Assembly (NCBI GenBank): GCA_030407085.1
Contig: CM059586.1
Span: forward strand, 14,836,001-14,900,000
Direction of reading: 5' to 3'
Length of the DNA: 64,000 nt
From: Trichopria drosophilae
Lineage: Eukaryota > Arthropoda > Insecta > Hymenoptera > Diapriidae
Under the pieces are notes generated by a model, which was not told where the DNA came from, did no database searches, and saw only the letters and a program-made list of their open reading frames with translations. This document shows, in pieces, positions 24,350 to 36,843 of this stretch. Within the stretch, counting starts at the first letter, position 1, and the number at the start of each line of letters is the position of its first letter. Position numbers and translations under genes: made by a program.

Positions 24350-24817
24350 CTGAAATATGTTCCAGACATTTATTAGTATATCACTTAAAAATATTTCAAA
24401 GTTATTAATTCGTCAACAAACAACAAGGTTAGTAGTATGAATACATTTTTGTACATTTAAAAACATGGACATCTCACCTAGGAGTTAATTTCAAGTACTA
24501 CTTTAAATTTAGACAAATCTTTGCAAACGTACTATGAAGAATTTTTTACGTTCAAGTATGTAAAGATAGTTGATTCTGTAAATGTTGACGATTAAAGACG
24601 CATTTGCCCGAAAATTAGAAGAAATTAAGAAAACATAAAGAAAAGGTTCAACTCGCAACGGTAAACTGTTGAAGAACATAAAAATATACTGAATAAAAAT
24701 TTCTCATTTTAGCGTTGTTTTTTAGGAAAAATATCAACATCATATACATTTTATAGACATCAGAACCAGCTCGTCAGTTAAATAAATCACTATTGAAGAC
24801 CAGCATTATTTATGTCT

Positions 24818-25854
24818 ACTTCTTCAGATTCCAAATATTCAGAATATCAATGGCAAGTTTTCGATTATCTTAAAATTATAATTATTATCCTACTCCAACA
24901 ATTCGGTTTTTCAAAAAATCCTTGCTTTTTACGTTTGTAAGATAGTAGGGCCACGAAAAATCACTACAGTCCTCCCTCCGTAATTGTTTACCTCCATAAT
25001 TGTTGTCTGCCTAATTCCATCCGTAATTGTTGTCCAGCTTCCCCTTTCCAGGTGCACCATAAGAAGAGAGACACTCGCGCATGCGCACGTATGTTCTATT
25101 AACTATTTCATACAAGGAGAAGGGAAGTTGGGCCAGGAATGGCAGACCAGCAATTAGGGGTTGAGGGACGTGAGGGGAAATTCAGCCCAAACTGGACAGC
25201 AATTACGGAGGGAGGACTATACTTGCAGAAAGAATGGCGTAATTCAATCCAGGATAAAGGAACATCATACACAGACGTACTATACTGATATTTCAATATA
25301 ATTTTTTCCCAAAAATTCATATGAAGCTTGGTCTCATGAAGCAGTTTGTCAAAGCTCTGAATAAAGATGTTCAATGTTTTCCATATTCTGGAGAGAAGTT
25401 TCCCGCGATAATTTATGCGAAGTTGAAAAAGGGTATCTTCGATGGTCCTCAAATTCCGACTCTCTTTCGAGACGAAAATCTGATTGAATAGATGAATGAC
25501 ACTGAAAAAGCAGCATGTCAAAGATTAAATAATGTACCTCAGAAATTTTCAGGAAATAACCGAAATGACCATCACCAGAATTTGGTTGAAGAGTTGTTAA
25601 AAAAATGTAAAAACTTAGGTTATTTGATGAATCTCAAATTGCACTTGCAGCATTGTCATCTTCGTTACTCTTATGAAAACCTTGGAGAATATAGTGCAGA
25701 ACAAAGAGAAAGATTCCATCAAGAAATAATTAAAATGGAGAATCGATACCAAAGAATATGAGATGTCAACATGATGGCAGATTGCTGCTGGGTACTAAAG
25801 AGAGACGCTGATCAGAATGCTAAGAAGAGGAAGAGAAGCCAACTGCTTAGATGA
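24818..25854 (+). pseudogene. Decayed transposon-type gene of a dispersed arthropod family
   Basis: The translated pieces match, from my knowledge, a multicopy protein family of arthropod genomes usually annotated as uncharacterised. Recognisable blocks in order: a GF(S)K-PCFL motif followed by a TAA where the family has Trp, then DSRA (24900-24952); HY interrupted by the element at 24967, then LQKEW (25220-25240); KLGLMKQFVKAL, KKGIF.GPQI, ENLG, ERFHQ, ME.RYQ and MMADCCW..KRD (25318-25815). Lesions are TAA at 24938, the 253-bp insertion, a frame shift between about 25250 and 25320, TAG at 25489 and TGA at 25759 (Trp expected). The 89-codon frame at 25492 is one surviving piece. The enzymatic role of the family is not known to me. 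The 137-codon minus-strand frame over the same DNA is a shadow. Confidence 0.8.
24967..25219. mobile_element. Tc1/mariner-pogo-like miniature element inside the pseudogene
   Basis: The inverted ends read CAGTCCTCCCTCCGTAATTG on the left and CAATTACGGAGGGAGGACTA on the right, the last base differing. TA flanks both sides (24965-24966 and 25220-25221). Length is 253 bp without coding capacity. A TA target and ends starting CAGT fit the Tc1/mariner superfamily, pogo/Tigger-like in style. Taking out the element plus one TA joins CAC to TAC TTG and continues the host frame as H-Y-L-Q-K-E-W, which fixes both boundaries. Confidence 0.8.
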
Positions 25855-27596
25855 TTTGTTGAAAAAAGAATACCCCACTAGAGAAATGCACTATAAAAAC
25901 CTAAAAGAAAACTTGATTCAAATCCGCATGGATCTGTCCTAAATTAATTTACATCCATGATATTTGGAGCTTAACTGATATCAGATTCGAATTTGTGTAG
26001 TAAATATATATTAGCACAAACGTACGAGATATTTGCCACCCGTATTACTAAATTGGCTGAGGGAAGTGATTTAGAATAATTTACACAATATTTTGAATTT
26101 TTCCTCAATTTTTACTTTAAAAATTCTCCGCAAACTACAGTTCTCACAAGTTTTTATATTAATTAAAGTTTTAAGTAAATTATTACACATCAGAATTAAA
26201 CGTAAACACAAACATAGTTGTTATTTTACGCAATATCAAGCAATTTTCACATTCCAATCAGCCTTGTGGCGCAAACAATCTCAGCCCCTACATCGCTCAT
26301 TCTCGGAAGGCCTTCGAATCCAGGACATGGACTGGCTATGTAAATGCCACCCTCGCTTTCGGCATCGCAAGTCCCGACGCTCGCCCCAGACATGATTAAA
26401 CAGAGAACGTCGTTGTTTCGATCCCTCCGCCCCCGAGTGGCCCTGAAATCGCCGGGATGCGCCCTAGAGTGGACTTTTCGTTCAATCCCTAGCATTCAGC
26501 CCTGTCGCTGCTTTAATCACTAGTCGAAACCCACGCGACCGTTCCTTTATGCCATTCAATAACGCCAACCCTGGATATCTCCTCCCTTGTCCGGGAATTT
26601 ATCAAGTGCTTTGTTTTCTATTCGTACATTGAAGCTTTTGATTATGTGGCGATTACTGGTTGAAAATCTCGTGGTGTATAGTCACCGGAATCCGCTACGA
26701 TTTAGAACCACTCCCTAAACTGTTAGAATTCAGTTATAAACTGAACCACGATAATGACATCAAGTGCACACTTGGTTTTATCTTCTCAAAGAGGAGGTCT
26801 AGATTCTTTAGATCCATGAGTGTAGTTCATGTAATATTGTTGAGCTGACGTTTCTGTTGAACATTTTTGTCTCGCGAAAATTGGAGGATCATCAAACAAT
26901 GGTTGCTCAATTCCAAACTATATACAAACAAATACATGACCATGATAGCATCATTGATTTGAAGTAATTTATTAATTGGATAAAACGATGTCAGGATTAT
27001 CAGGAAAGTCTTCCATGATGTACTTATTAGGCAAGAGATGTGTATAGTGGGAAGGTGCCATTTTCAGGTACTTGGGGATATTGAAGATTCGCCTTTGTAC
27101 TTCAGTTCGTACAATATTATTGGAATGCAGTTACTATTAAAAACAAACATTTGTGTTTGTGAAAATGAAGAATATCCTGGAGTATCATCAATTCTAACTT
27201 AATTCGAAGCCATAAACAAACAATTACATGATAACAGCAGAGCCATTAATTTGATGTTAAATTCATTAACCAGATGAAATAATGTCCTCCAGGCACGAAT
27301 TCGCAGGAAAGAGATCTAGCATAAGATATGGCGGGAAGACGTTGACGGTTTTGATGCGGCTAATTTGACGGCGCCAATAGAGCCATTTTCAGATACTTGG
27401 TTGCGATTACGAGGTTTCTCGTAAAACAGCAATAAACGAGACAGTTAAAGGCTTACGGTTTACGGGGCAACGTAACGATCGTACCACCGCGGTAAATGCT
27501 TTTGCTTCTATCTGCAGTCCTTTATACCGTTATATTCCAGGGTATGGGCACGGTAACTTCTGCACCCCCGGTACATCCCCTTATAGCATCACGTTT
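25855..27596. other. A+T-rich DNA with CpG-rich patches
   Basis: G+C-rich patches at about 26250-26620 and 27280 onward. The first contains CCTTCGAATCCAGG, which resembles a Pol III B box, but no A box or tRNA fold could be built. Overlapping frames on both strands are unrecognised. Confidence 0.4.
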
Positions 27597-27658
27597 ACGT
27601 TTACGAGCACCACCGCTGACGTTTACGAGCCACCGGCTGACGTACGAGCCACTTGCTG
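27597..27658. repeat. Three-unit minisatellite
   Basis: Three decaying direct units of 22, 21 and 19 bp beginning ACGTTTACGAGC or ACGTACGAGCC and ending CTG. They lie within a CpG-rich stretch (about 27280-27800). Confidence 0.65.
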
Positions 27659-29579
27659 CTCTCTTGCTTTCATTGCTTACGCTCACGCTCGCTTTTCGTG
27701 TATAGCCGACGCCACGAAACGCAACCTTGATTTTTCGCAATTTCTTTCGACATCGCGTTCGTGTCGGAATTCGCGGGAAAACGCACGTTTTACCTCTTTC
27801 CCTTAGTTTCTACATTCTCACACGTTCATAATGATTTTGTTATTCAATCTGGAATTGTTTCGAACTCCCTTAATGTGATGACGAACGAGAATGGATTCTA
27901 TTAAAGATGGACCAATTTCAATTTAGCTAGTATTGTCAGAAATCTGTCGATTGTTTGGCATATTTACCACTTGGCAATGTATGGATAAAAATGGTCTGCA
28001 TTTTAGATCGGGCTGACCAACAAGTAGCCGAAATTTATCGATAGAACAAATCGGTGAGATTGTTCTCTTGGTTACCTATCAAAATAATCTCCATTATACA
28101 TGTGGCTGCACGGAAAGAATGCTAGGGGACCTACCTACTTTTCCGTAAGTGCGCTTCGTCCCCCAACCCTTTCACCGGTGAATTCGTTCGAATTGGGCGA
28201 CTGAATCCCCAAAAAGTTTCGGCGAGCAGCCCTTTAGGCGATGATGTGCCTAAACTTCGGCGACTAACTTACCGAATTTGGGCAACCAGATCTCCCAATT
28301 TTCGAGATCAGCCTTGCCACAACAATGTTGACACATGGAACTGTGATTGGCAACGCCGCCCGCCAGCACTTTTGGGTGATTTGATCGCGCAACGTTTCTT
28401 CCGTGTGGTATTGCCTTTGCTACGCTACTTGTGTCACCTGTTTTGAGGCAAGTTTCGAAGGGGCGAACTAATCAGCGCGATTTCGGATCGCTCCAAGCTC
28501 CTTGTACTCCCACTCACTTCTAGTCAATTCCCTTCACTCCTTTCAAGTTCCATCTGTCACCAATGTTCCCTGTCACATTCACGTAATTTCATTAATTCAA
28601 ATCGCGCAGTTTAAGGGAAAGAAGGGAGGGGAGGGAAGACTCGATACTGTAGTGGGGGGGGGGGGCACAAGGTGTTCCATGCGCCTCCAAGCGGTTTAGT
28701 TCATCAGCCTCGAGATTGCGACGGAAAATCTGTCAGTGCCAGCTCCGTTCTCTATTCTAATTACTATATTTATTCTATCGTGTCTTCGAATTTCGCAGAT
28801 AAGACACCTTTTAATAGAATAGGTAAACATAGTTTATTTTTCCATGTCATTAACGTGAGGCTGTACTGCATATAAAACGTCGATACGAGGTAATTATAAA
28901 TGTCACCTGAGCTTCTAAGAATTAAAAATGGTTGATCTTACGTGACTGGCGAAGTTTTCAATGATTAAAGTGAAATCAGGGTATGTGTAGTTGAATATGA
29001 TTTTGATCTCAGGTTTTAAAAATTGAAAATAGAGGAATCAGCATGGCAGGTAAGTTTGTAATTCAACTGGACAAATTAATTTTGTTATTGAAAACGTAAC
29101 TTCCAACGAAGTTTTCACGTATCAAAATCAAAGATGTAAAGTAGCGGACACAAATAAGTAATTTCTTTCATTTTCGTAAAAATGAATTTTTAAGGAAAGA
29201 CATGTGTAACGAATAGAAATTTTTGTTAACTATACCAAATCAACTATTTTGAATGGATCCCAGGTGGGACCGTGTTTCTATTGGGGTAAATCGGGTGCAA
29301 TTACTCGGGATATAATTATAAATGCATTTAAAAATTTCCTTAAGAAATACCTCATTTTTTGTTAACTTTTTGTGGACTAAACTATTGAACGTACACGAAA
29401 AAAAAAGAAATATTTCAAAATATTAACCAGATAGATAAGACACAGCCAATGTTTTTAGTTAATTTTACTATATCAACAGTGACTTCGCCATGTAGATAGA
29501 TAGATCCTACTATTTAGACCGTAAAACAAACAATTTTCTCCCCTTGCAGCCTAAATAATACAAAATTTTGACATCTTGC
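27659..29579. other. CpG-rich island (28.1-28.7 kb) and A+T-rich flanks
   Basis: The 28100-28700 segment is G+C-rich and ends in a G12 run at 28654-28665. Frames of 65-72 codons on both strands have no known motifs. The rest is A+T-rich without recognised features. Confidence 0.4.
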
Positions 29580-29584
29580 TAACA

Positions 29585-30053
29585 AATAAGCGTATTTCGG
29601 AAAGTAACAATTCAAAATGGCGGACACCAAATGGCGATAAAAATTTATTTTTATTCGTGATATCATAGCCATATGTTAAAAATCTCAAAGCGGAATGGAT
29701 TTTAATGAAATTGGTATTCAATGCTTTTGTTGAATTAGTTTTGAGATTGCTGATCACGAATCTGGATCAGTTTTTGAATACTCAAAACAGTGGCTGTAAT
29801 GTAGTCATCAGCAACCTCAAATATTCCTGTATGATAAGTTTCAAGTAGATCCGATCAACTTTAAACATTTTTCTTTGCCATATTTCCCATATTTGTCATA
29901 TTCAGATTAATAATCAGCCTTCAAGGTTTGTAAAAATACATTGGCTTTTACGATTTTTTACATATGGCTAGGATATTATGAATAATAATTCACTTTCATC
30001 AGCATTTTGTGTCTGCCATTTTGAATTTTTGCTTTACGAAATACGCCTATCTG
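29585..30053. mobile_element. Foldback member of the ATGGCGG repeat family
   Basis: The left arm (ATAAGCGTATTTCGG, AATTCAAAATGGCGGACAC, then ATATCATAGCCATATG) pairs with an inverted right arm (GTGTCTGCCATTTTGAATTT, CGAAATACGCC, CATATGGCTAGGATAT). The centre near 29.8 kb contains GATCACGAATCTGG, a variant of the motif shared with the copies at 5.3, 20.5 and 46 kb. No protein-coding capacity. Confidence 0.65.
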
Positions 30054-31320
30054 ATAGAAAATTCGTTTCTGATATAATACTTGTGACTTTTTTTAATATG
30101 CTAATTATATAATTAATTATAAATAAAACGAAACAATTTATAAAAAAAACATGTATAACTTTTTTATTTCAGAAAATGTTTGACATGGAAAGAGCTGTCC
30201 TTTGCCAATAAGAGATGACTATTGTCACCCTTTTTTCGTAGTAGGTAATTGATTGATATAGTGTGGTTAGAGTGGAGTGCAAAAACCACCTCCAATTTTG
30301 AAAATATCTTCAAATAACATTTGTTTCGGAAAGTATGATCATTTGCTTACAACATTACCATAAATCATTTTTGCAGTTCAATTTAGCTCCACTCCACTCA
30401 ATATATTAAGTGTTTTTCAAATACATCAAATAAATTCCACTAAATTATTATCATTGATTTCAATGTCTTCGTTTAAAAAAATTATTTTCCAATAAAATGC
30501 TTGGATTGCAAAATACATTGTATATTAAAAATTGTATACAAGGGTAGAAACGTCGTAAAATAAGTGCAATATGCGTGCCTTTAATATTCCTTTTCAATTT
30601 TTTCAATTTGTAGTCTTTTTTTTATAAATATTTAAGATTTTTCAATAGTCTCAGAGTTCCTTTTATAGATTTCGTTTCCTACATCAAAAAATAAGTACAT
30701 TCTAAACATGTTGGTGTAAATTGTGGAGTGTTAAAGGGAATGCAATCTAAATTTCACTTGTATTGACTTACATTTCGCTTATACCTTTACTGCAAAATTG
30801 CACTGCTCTACGGGAGTAGCTTGAGTTCAAGTAAACCTCAAAATGAAGATTTATACTCCAATGAATTAAAAATCGCCGAAGGAACGTCATTTTCTACTTT
30901 GTTGTAATCAAATTTTACTTCAACAATATTATGAGCATTATATACTTCATTATTTCGACATAGATATTTCAATAGCTACTGTCGAATAAGTAAGAAATCT
31001 TGTAATCTAAACAAATATGCGGGGCTCGTTATATAATAATCATATGAATATCATTGAATTACATTATTTTCCAAAATAAGTAGTAGCTAGTATTGTATAC
31101 TGGCGTACAATTATTTTCTCCTCAACGTTTTGAGTACTTCGTACTCCTTTTCAAGAGGCTACTGCACTATTACTAAAAAATTAATTTCTTGATTACATCG
31201 ACTACATAAAAATGCCATATATGACACGTTTCTTCACCAGGACAAAATATAAAAAATATTTTCTCTTACATGACTGACAAATTTTTAACCGATTCCATCT
31301 CGAACAACTTCCGGTGTTAT
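30054..31320. other. A+T-rich spacer
   Basis: Nothing supported beyond a short imperfect inverted pair of GAGTGGAGT-type sequences near 30270 and 30390. Confidence 0.45.
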
Positions 31321-31695
31321 ACAGAAAAAAATAAGTCTTAAATTTGTTACATCTTGAATTCATCATCGGGCGAGGCTTAATTTAAGCCCGACATTGCGTT
31401 AATTTTCTCAAATTCAGTTAGTGTTTTGGCTTAAAGTCTTACTTTCATTGAGCAAAACTGACTTTTAGACTATATTTTAGCTTAAAATAAGATTTATCTA
31501 GCTTATGGCATCTAAGTTAGACGAATCTTATTTCGAACCAAAATATCGGCTAAAAGTCTGTTTTTTTATCTGAAAGTAAGACTTTGACAAAATATTGATT
31601 GAATTTAAGAAAATTAACGTAATTTTGGGCTGAAATTAAGCCTCACCTAATGATGAATTTAAGATGTAACAATTTTAAGACTTATTTTTTTCTGT
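31321..31695. mobile_element. 375-bp foldback element
   Basis: The arms begin ACAGAAAAAAATAAGTCTTA and are mutually inverted along almost their whole length, meeting near 31508. Both arms contain GGCTTAA-type blocks and AAGTCTTACTTTCA. Flanks read TTAT on the left and GTAA on the right, so a TA duplication is possible but ambiguous. No reading frame. Several other sites in the window start with a similar CAC-G-A-run end. Confidence 0.65.
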
Positions 31696-33250
31696 GTAAG
31701 AGAAGACATATCTGCAGAATGCATAACAAACATCCTGATAAGTCCAAGAAGGGATCGTACCCTAGTTTCAAAAAGTCAACGATCGTATTAAAGACTGAAG
31801 CGTAAAGTCGGGCACAAGATGCCAACCGTATCAGGCCATTCGGAAATCAACAGTCTCTATGTACGGTAGGTAAATTTGGGCCATTCTTGCGATTCTACCA
31901 GGCAGAGAGAAGAGCTTCGCGGTGGTTTCCGTTTGAGCGATTTATGGGCTCGGACCGCATTGTCTCACTAGTGTGCCTGGCACTATACGGCACTACGTGA
32001 CATGACATGACGTAACTAGGTCAGGTCTGGCCTTCGCTCGGTCTTATGCCTACCTAACCTCGTCCACAATAGATTCCTCGTCTCACGAGTTCCTGCTCTT
32101 CGGGAAAATTTATTGTTGGTACCGACCACCGGCGTCACTTACAAAAGAAAAGAGAAGCACTCCGAAATTGCGTGTTCCAATCTCGATACGCTCTCCTTCA
32201 AACCTCCTGAGAAGGGTGCACCGGGTCAAGGGGGTTGCTCTTGGCATGTTGCCATCGTATGCAGAATTCGACACTTTTCTCCAATTTCAGTTTTTTCGGG
32301 CAGTGTCTCAATATCGGTCAGAGACTGCACCGGACGTGTCCTGTTTCTACTTTCCTACTTTCGGTTTTTAAAAAATCGTATATTTGAACGATAAATTATT
32401 CAGTTGCGGTATGAAAAGTGTTTTTGAGGATATTACACATGAGGTACACCTGAATTCGAATACATCATTCGCTCCGAATGGTGATTGAAGTAAATCTTAT
32501 CCGCAAGCTTATTATCCCGAAGATGAAAGGAAGAGAACATCAGGAAAGATAAGTAAGTTACAAATGTTAAACGATATTATTAATAGTTACAGTATTAAAC
32601 ATTTCAATTATATAGAAATCACATCCTATGATGTCTATTCTTTCTACTGATGGGGTTGTGATATCATGATTTATTCTGAAGATGTCAAAAGAAACTTTCC
32701 AAGTGGTAGTAAATGTATATGATACAAAGAAAATCACATGATGTAAATGGTGGAGAAAAGGTAGTGAAAATATCAAAAATTGACTTTAATTTAGTTAAGT
32801 TTATTGATAAAAAATGTTAAATTAATCGGTTTCTAGAATTATAAACATTACGTTGTGCGATAACAACTCCAAGGTAAAACAAGTAATCTCTCAACAAAAT
32901 CAGAAAATATGAAATAGCGTAACAGCTAAATATATAACACGATCGATCATACAAATCGTTACGACAATCACGGCAATATATCCTAGTTGAATTACGCCTT
33001 TACCATACTGGATATTATTCGCATTTCCATTTGCCAATTCGTGCACTTTCATACATATTTCATTAATTTTCATTTACATCTTATTTACTTTTCTCACACA
33101 CGCGCCGCCATCCGTGAAAATGAATAATGGAATTCCGTCTATCAGATAATATCAGATACGGATCTGAAGGTACGAATAAATAACTATAATTCGTAATGAG
33201 AAAATCCAAGATTGTTTGCGTTTTAAGGCGGTATACATAATTGTACGAGC
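31696..33250. other. CpG-rich island (31.75-32.4 kb) and A+T-rich flank
   Basis: The island has a short GACAT tandem near 32000 and overlapping 67-93-codon frames without recognised motifs. After 32400 the DNA is A+T-rich. Confidence 0.4.
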
Positions 33251-35156
33251 ATGGTTTTAATGAAGAGGCGACAGGTAATGTTCTCGCAACACTTCTGATG
33301 AAGGGTTGCTTCCTCGTGACTGATGAACCATTCTCCTCTCGCTAATTATACCCCCTTTGCTAACGGGAGGTACGACATCATTCCCATCACGTCCGATGAC
33401 TAGTGTCTTGCCAGGGCTCTCGCCCTTCCTTTCGTCGTTAACGATGAAACGTGAGAAACGACTTAATGGTGACATTCCACCTCGGTTCATACTTTTCTAC
33501 TGTTTTTATGGTGCACGTATGTAGAATTAATTTTTACACTATGAAGTCGAGTCGCGAATGCTCAAACTTTTTTCGCAGCTTACATCTCACATATCCAAGA
33601 AAAGAGGTGCAAGCGCATATAAATATATTAATAATTATTATACCTTGTTGGAGTCATTCAAATTTGATCTCCGATTTTTAAAATTAAAAATAGCAAAGTC
33701 AATCTAGTGGACAATATGCATTGCCAGTTCGCCATCGTGAATCCGACATTTTCAGTTTAGAAAATCAATCCAAAACAGTAATGTGCCAAGTTTCGTGAAT
33801 ATTAGAAAGCGTCTTAATTTCAGCGATTTATAATCAATGCTCTCAGGATTAATAATATACCAAGTTCCAATCAAGGTCTAACGATTCTAAAATTGTTTGG
33901 CAGCCATAATGAGTCCGCGAATTTTCATCTTTATAAACTGACATCGCATTCGTAAGCAGTAACTGGAGTGATTTTGAAAAAGTATTTCATTGTTTACCTT
34001 TCCTATCGTAAAGAATATTTTGTAACACAATGTGCGAAAGACTTCGATTTGACGCATTTTGGGCAGTGCTTACAATGCTTCGTTGTAATGCACTGTGTTC
34101 TTAATAGTTTTAGTTGATATTTTTTAAAATCGACGATAAATAAGTTTATGTTTGATCAATTTTTTATTTTCTATAATTTATAGTAAGTATTACAATAAAT
34201 TAAGCATTTCATACTTTTTCAACAGGTACTTTTTATTATGCGCTGGAAAGTCACGTGTTGAGAACAAAATATTCCGCGTCAAAATATATTTTACCTTAAA
34301 AATAGGAAATATCATCGATAATAGTATATTGTTTAATATCTAGAACAATAAAACTTAAAAATTGTATCAAACCAAGCAGAATGTACTTTAAATTCAAGAA
34401 AATTTACTTGTGAAAATACGAAATTTATCTTTTTCTTCAGAATATTTTACTCGAACCATATAAACACTTTATCAACATTTGTTCTTGTACGTGTGAAACA
34501 TCTTCATATGTTCGCGGGAATTACTTTATTCGCTTCATAACAGATGGCGTGTTTCCCGCAAGTGGCAAAGACCGCCAGTGATTGTATTTGTACCAGTCAG
34601 TCGAATATATTATAAGCGTTTCATGGTGGTATCCGTGCGGACTGTCTGCCTTATTCGTATATTTAAGGCTCGAAATTATGTAATTATATAAATATATATA
34701 GGTATGTTGTAATTATTCGTTTGTGACAAGTCTATATACCCTTTCCCCTCTTCGTTCGTCATGACCCCCTAATATCTCTACGTTATTATCGTACTTTCAA
34801 GTCTTTCTTCACATTTTTCTTATCGACGGTACTGAAAAGTACTGTCTTAACTGAAAAATAATAGTTTCCGTAAATTTTATGACAGTGAATTTTACATTAA
34901 AAACTAAAGAATAAAAAATTGTTTAGAAGTAAATTTATTCCTGGGCGTTGGAAATTACGGAACTGTGATTTATTTAAGTATTAAGTGGCAACAAACATAA
35001 CTTTTTTTAAACTATTTAACATAGTAATATACATAATTTGATATTTATTTTAAAGTATCTTGTTAAGTACCCTTTTTAAGTTTAAATTTGCAGTTTTCAG
35101 GCAAACATACAATGTTGAAACAAGCGCAAGAAATGTAATGAAAATATAAAGCTAGC
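33251..35156. other. G+C-rich patch (33.25-33.48 kb) and A+T-rich DNA
   Basis: A 77-codon minus-strand frame occupies the patch; it is S/R/G-rich and unrecognised. From 33680 to 33930 there are weak traces of the dispersed repeat family. The remainder shows nothing. Confidence 0.4.
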
Positions 35157-36331
35157 AAAGAATCCGGCACGAACCTTATGGAAAGTGGCCCTCGGTTAAA
35201 TTGGCTGAAACTGATGTGTTATAGTTCTTGATGTTCCGATGAAAAGTCGCCATGGCTACAAGGCCTGAAAATGAATAGTTTTTTCTGCACGTGTAGTCAA
35301 AGTACTAATATTTTGATGTAAAAAAAATCACTATTTTGGCTATAGCTCAGTTCCTTTTAAAGATATGCCATCGAGTGAGGGCTCATTTTGAGAGTTTTTT
35401 CAAGCCCTGCAATTCGTCTTAATGCCATTTTGACTTAAGATGAAAATTTCTTTAGTTACAACGGCATAAAGGGGAAAAAATCCCGATTTTTGTGGTTTTC
35501 CGCTTTTAGCTCATTTCGAGTAACATAACGTAAAGTAGGTAACGTAATATCACACTGGGAAAAGTTATAGAGATTGAAGACGAAAAAAAGGCGTCTTATA
35601 CATTACGTTTTGATAAAAATTAAGCCCATAAGGAGTCCGTTAATATGAGAGAATTTACGAAAATCGGGTTTTGTAACGATGATGCGCATTTATTGCTAAT
35701 TCCACGACATTAGGACGCAATTCACGGGCTCAGTTTTATTCGAAACGGAACATATAAAGGGTCAAGTTGTTAATCTTTTTGAGCTCTACAACTTTTGTTG
35801 GTGTGATATAACGATAATTACTTAGCAAAATGAATTAAAAGCGGAAAAACTCAAAAATTAGAATTTTTTCCCGTTTATGCGGTCAGACTGTAAAACATCT
35901 TAATGGTGCTGTGTCTCGCCTTTTGCTTATACATATTTAGTCAGTAAGTGAATTGTCCCATGTACATAGTGTATTCCTGATATAAGCAATAAAGTCGATT
36001 ATTATTATTATTATTATGCCGTTATAACTAAAGAAATTTTCATTGTAGGTCACAATGTCATAAAGATGATTGGCAGGGCTTGAAAAAAAGCTTTAAAATG
36101 AGCCCTTTCACGATGAAATATCTTCAAAACGAACTGAGCTATAGCAAAAATAGTTATTTTTTATAGCAAAATACTAGTAATTTGGACGCACGTACAGAAA
36201 AAACTATTCATTTTCAGGTCTTGTGGCAATGGGGACTTTTCATCGGAACATCAAAAGCTATAACATACATCAGTTTGAACAAATTTAACCGAGAGCCACT
36301 TTCCATAAGGTTTGTGCGGGGTCCTTTTAAG
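35157..36331. mobile_element. Large foldback element interrupted by a retroposon
   Basis: The left arm from about 35157 (GCACGAACCTTATGGAAAGT, then GATGTTCCGATGAAAAGTC) pairs with an inverted right arm ending at about 36331 (ACTTTCCATAAGGTTTGTGC). The arms are diverged by substitutions and small indels and converge near 35.6 kb. The right arm carries the insertion at 35881-36013. Neither arm encodes a supported protein; the 61-codon frame at 36182 is a reading of the right arm. Superfamily unknown: no clear target duplication. Confidence 0.7.
35881..36013 (+). mobile_element. Nested short retroposon with (TTA)n tail
   Basis: The insertion breaks the right arm of the foldback. The left arm gives the uninterrupted order (TTATGCCGTT), while here TTATGC occurs at both edges (35875-35880 and 36014-36019), a 6-bp target duplication. 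It starts GGTCAGACTGTAAAACA, contains TGCTGTGTCTCGCC, has AATAAA at 35988 and ends in (TTA)n. It is the second copy of the sequence at 21685. Confidence 0.75.
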
Positions 36332-36579
36332 CAGGTACATTACAAACGATTAATGTTGTCCATGTGAATTTCGATATGGGTGTATAAATTTTCAAAAATG
36401 TACCTGCATGAAATTCGGAGAATTATATATGTTTATTTTAAATTACTTAACTTCTCTGTTATACATGCATTGTACCAGTGTACGTTATTTCGTATGTAAT
36501 TAATTTCATTATCTTGTGCTACTTTCATATCATTGAACATGATCGCAAATACATGAGCAACGCTCGCAACGAAATAAAA

Positions 36580-36655
36580 AAAAACATTCGTCCCGATGGG
36601 GAACCGAACACGGGTCTCTCTCTCGCTTACTATACACTCGCAATTTATAATTGTC
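36580..36655 (-). repeat. tRNA-like sequence with B box and T-run
   Basis: On the minus strand GACCCGTGTTCGGTTCC resembles a Pol III B box. It is preceded by GTATAGTAAGC, which resembles the A-box region of tRNA-Asp, and is followed by a T9 run that could terminate Pol III. The A-to-B distance is too short for an intact tRNA and the arms do not pair, so this is at most a tRNA-derived relic or SINE head. Confidence 0.3.
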
Positions 36656-36843
36656 TATCAAACGATCGTTACTTGTATTTAAGTGCAGTATACAAATAAT
36701 TAAAAATTATTATCATCATAACAATTTTAATATTATACAATTTGAGGTTACATTTAAAAATGTGTTTTTTAACTTTATGCACAAAATAATTCCCCAAAAA
36801 TATACCGTAATATTAAGATACAGAACTTAAATGTAAGTGTATA

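Noticed and set aside
25108..25521. 137-codon minus-strand frame
   Set aside because: Antisense shadow of the plus-strand pseudogene and the miniature element inserted in it.
26260..26330. Possible tRNA (CCTTCGAATCCAGG resembles a B box)
   Set aside because: No acceptable A box at the right distance, and the tRNA arms do not pair.
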